Source: Candidatus Curtissbacteria bacterium RIFCSPLOWO2_01_FULL_41_18 (GTDB taxonomy: Bacteria > Patescibacteriota > Microgenomatia > Curtissbacterales > GWA2-41-24). Taken from it: 13,147 nt of DNA. The notes beneath the pieces were generated by a model. It had not been told where the DNA came from. It saw nothing but the letters and a program-made list of their open reading frames with translations, and did not search any database. Of this stretch, positions 12,718-13,147 are shown piece by piece. Numbering within the stretch: the first letter of the stretch is position 1; every line of letters begins with the position of its first letter. Location of the stretch: positions 1 to 13,147 of the forward strand of contig MFBQ01000019.1 of the NCBI GenBank assembly GCA_001776475.1. The letters run 5' to 3'. The translations under genes were made by a program, and so were the position numbers.

Positions 12718-12756
12718 GCCTTCATGGAAGCGGTTGCAAAACAGAAGAAAAAGTAG
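12718..12756 (+). pseudogene. Displaced 3'-end fragment of pyrG
   Basis: The bases 12718-12756 read AFMEAVAKQKKK and stop. The end of pyrG (11978-12016) reads AFMEAVSKQKKR and stop. Of 39 bases 30 match, with an uninterrupted 11-base run TTCATGGAAGC (11981-11991 and 12721-12731). Differences are mostly third positions, so this is a diverged homologous gene end rather than a fresh duplication. It has no start codon and is not in frame with vapC. Confidence 0.85.
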
Positions 12757-12759
12757 CTG

Positions 12760-13147
12760 CTACAGTGATTTAATACGGCTAGGCGTCAAGAAATATTTAA
12801 TAAAACTAGGAACTTTAGGTACTTCAACTGCTTCTCCTTCCAGTTTTTTTGCTTCAGCAGCAACAATTGTTATTTCCTTTCTAGGGTAACGAGCATGCAA
12901 AAATTCTAGTTTTTCGTCGTCTAATTTTTCTGGATCGCAAATGTAGGCCACAAAACTTTCTGCAACATCTTCAGACTCATTTGCGCGAGCGTACTCAGTC
13001 ACACATCTTTCGGGCATATCACAGATATACGAAGATTTTTCTCCGCCAGGTAATTCTCTGATGTCTTTAGAATCTACCATTCTCCACCCAAATTCACGCG
13101 ACCAATCAACATCCACTTTTTTATTTATAGAATGCCCAAGTTCATGG
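12760..13147 (-). CDS. HExxH zinc metallopeptidase-like protein, N-terminus beyond window edge
   Basis: 128 codons from the right edge to the TAG at 12760. The frame is open to the edge and its first visible residues are HELGHS, a zinc-binding HExxH motif (two His ligands and the catalytic Glu). About 55 residues later comes ESEDVAESFVAYICDPEKL, which fits the third-ligand helix (ED.AE.F..Y) of gluzincin-type families such as the lethal-factor-like or toxin-type metallopeptidases. EFLHARYPRKE follows and then an unremarkable C-terminus. The visible part is therefore only the catalytic C-terminal section; size, signal peptide and substrate are unknown. A GTG at 13116 could be taken for a start but would cut off the HELGH motif, so I read it as internal. 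It is convergent with the pyrG fragment, 3 bp apart. Confidence 0.7.
   Translation of the reverse strand, partial: HELGHSINKKVDVDWSREFGWRMVDSKDIRELPGGEKSSYICDMPERCVTEYARANESEDVAESFVAYICDPEKLDDEKLEFLHARYPRKEITIVAAEAKKLEGEAVEVPKVPSFIKYFLTPSRIKSL

Overview
The window looks like chromosomal DNA of a candidate phyla radiation (Patescibacteria) bacterium, perhaps of the Microgenomates type. Pointers are small closely packed genes, few good Shine-Dalgarno sites, an ASCH-like insert inside ValRS, a nucleotidyltransferase of a CPR-style family, a VanW protein, and short hairpin repeats that run through reading frames. TGA works as a stop (vanW, DUF5678 gene), so this is not a TGA=Gly lineage. No rRNA, tRNA, CRISPR array or transposase gene is visible. 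The taxonomic call is inference from gene style only.

Layout. 1-2406 (-): valS, running off the left edge, with an ASCH-like domain insert and two hairpin repeats translated in frame. 2407-2621: intergenic, with a hairpin repeat and a possible terminator. 2622-3683 (-): tsaD, carrying heptanucleotide tandem repeats and a GC-rich repeat inside the reading frame. 3724-4215 (+): an unknown gene, divergent from tsaD and converging with a two-gene operon (vanW then a DUF192 gene, minus strand, ATGA overlap). 6689-7981 (+): a solute-binding lipoprotein, followed by a nucleotidyltransferase (8045-8920). 8932-9545 (+): a coupled DUF5678-like / retropepsin-like pair. 9623-10231 (-): a phosphoribosyltransferase. 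10391-12016 (+): pyrG, behind a strong promoter and a leader that folds like an attenuator. 12065-12713 (+): a vapBC-type toxin-antitoxin pair with a palindromic operator on its -10. 12760-13147 (-): the C-terminal part of an HExxH metallopeptidase.

The most striking observation is a repeated architecture. Each two-gene cassette (DUF5678/retropepsin and vapBC) sits directly behind the 3' end of a host gene. Directly behind each cassette, 1-4 bases past its last stop codon, lies a second diverged copy of that host gene's 3' end: 27 comparable codons of the nucleotidyltransferase tail (18/27 residues identical) and 12 codons plus stop of the pyrG tail (10/12 residues identical). Both cassettes have a -10 element exactly 10 nt before the first start codon, inside an inverted repeat, and both units are about 0.71-0.74 kb. 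This suggests small defence or addiction-like cassettes that enter at gene 3' ends and bring a replacement tail.

A second theme is repeats. Two-hairpin elements occur in valS and in the pyrG leader, and they share a core that can refold between alternatives. In pyrG the predicted start lies at GGGCCCC and the last stem holds the Shine-Dalgarno sequence and ends in seven T. This is compatible with CTP-sensitive attenuation of the type known for Firmicutes pyrG, possibly built from a domesticated repeat.
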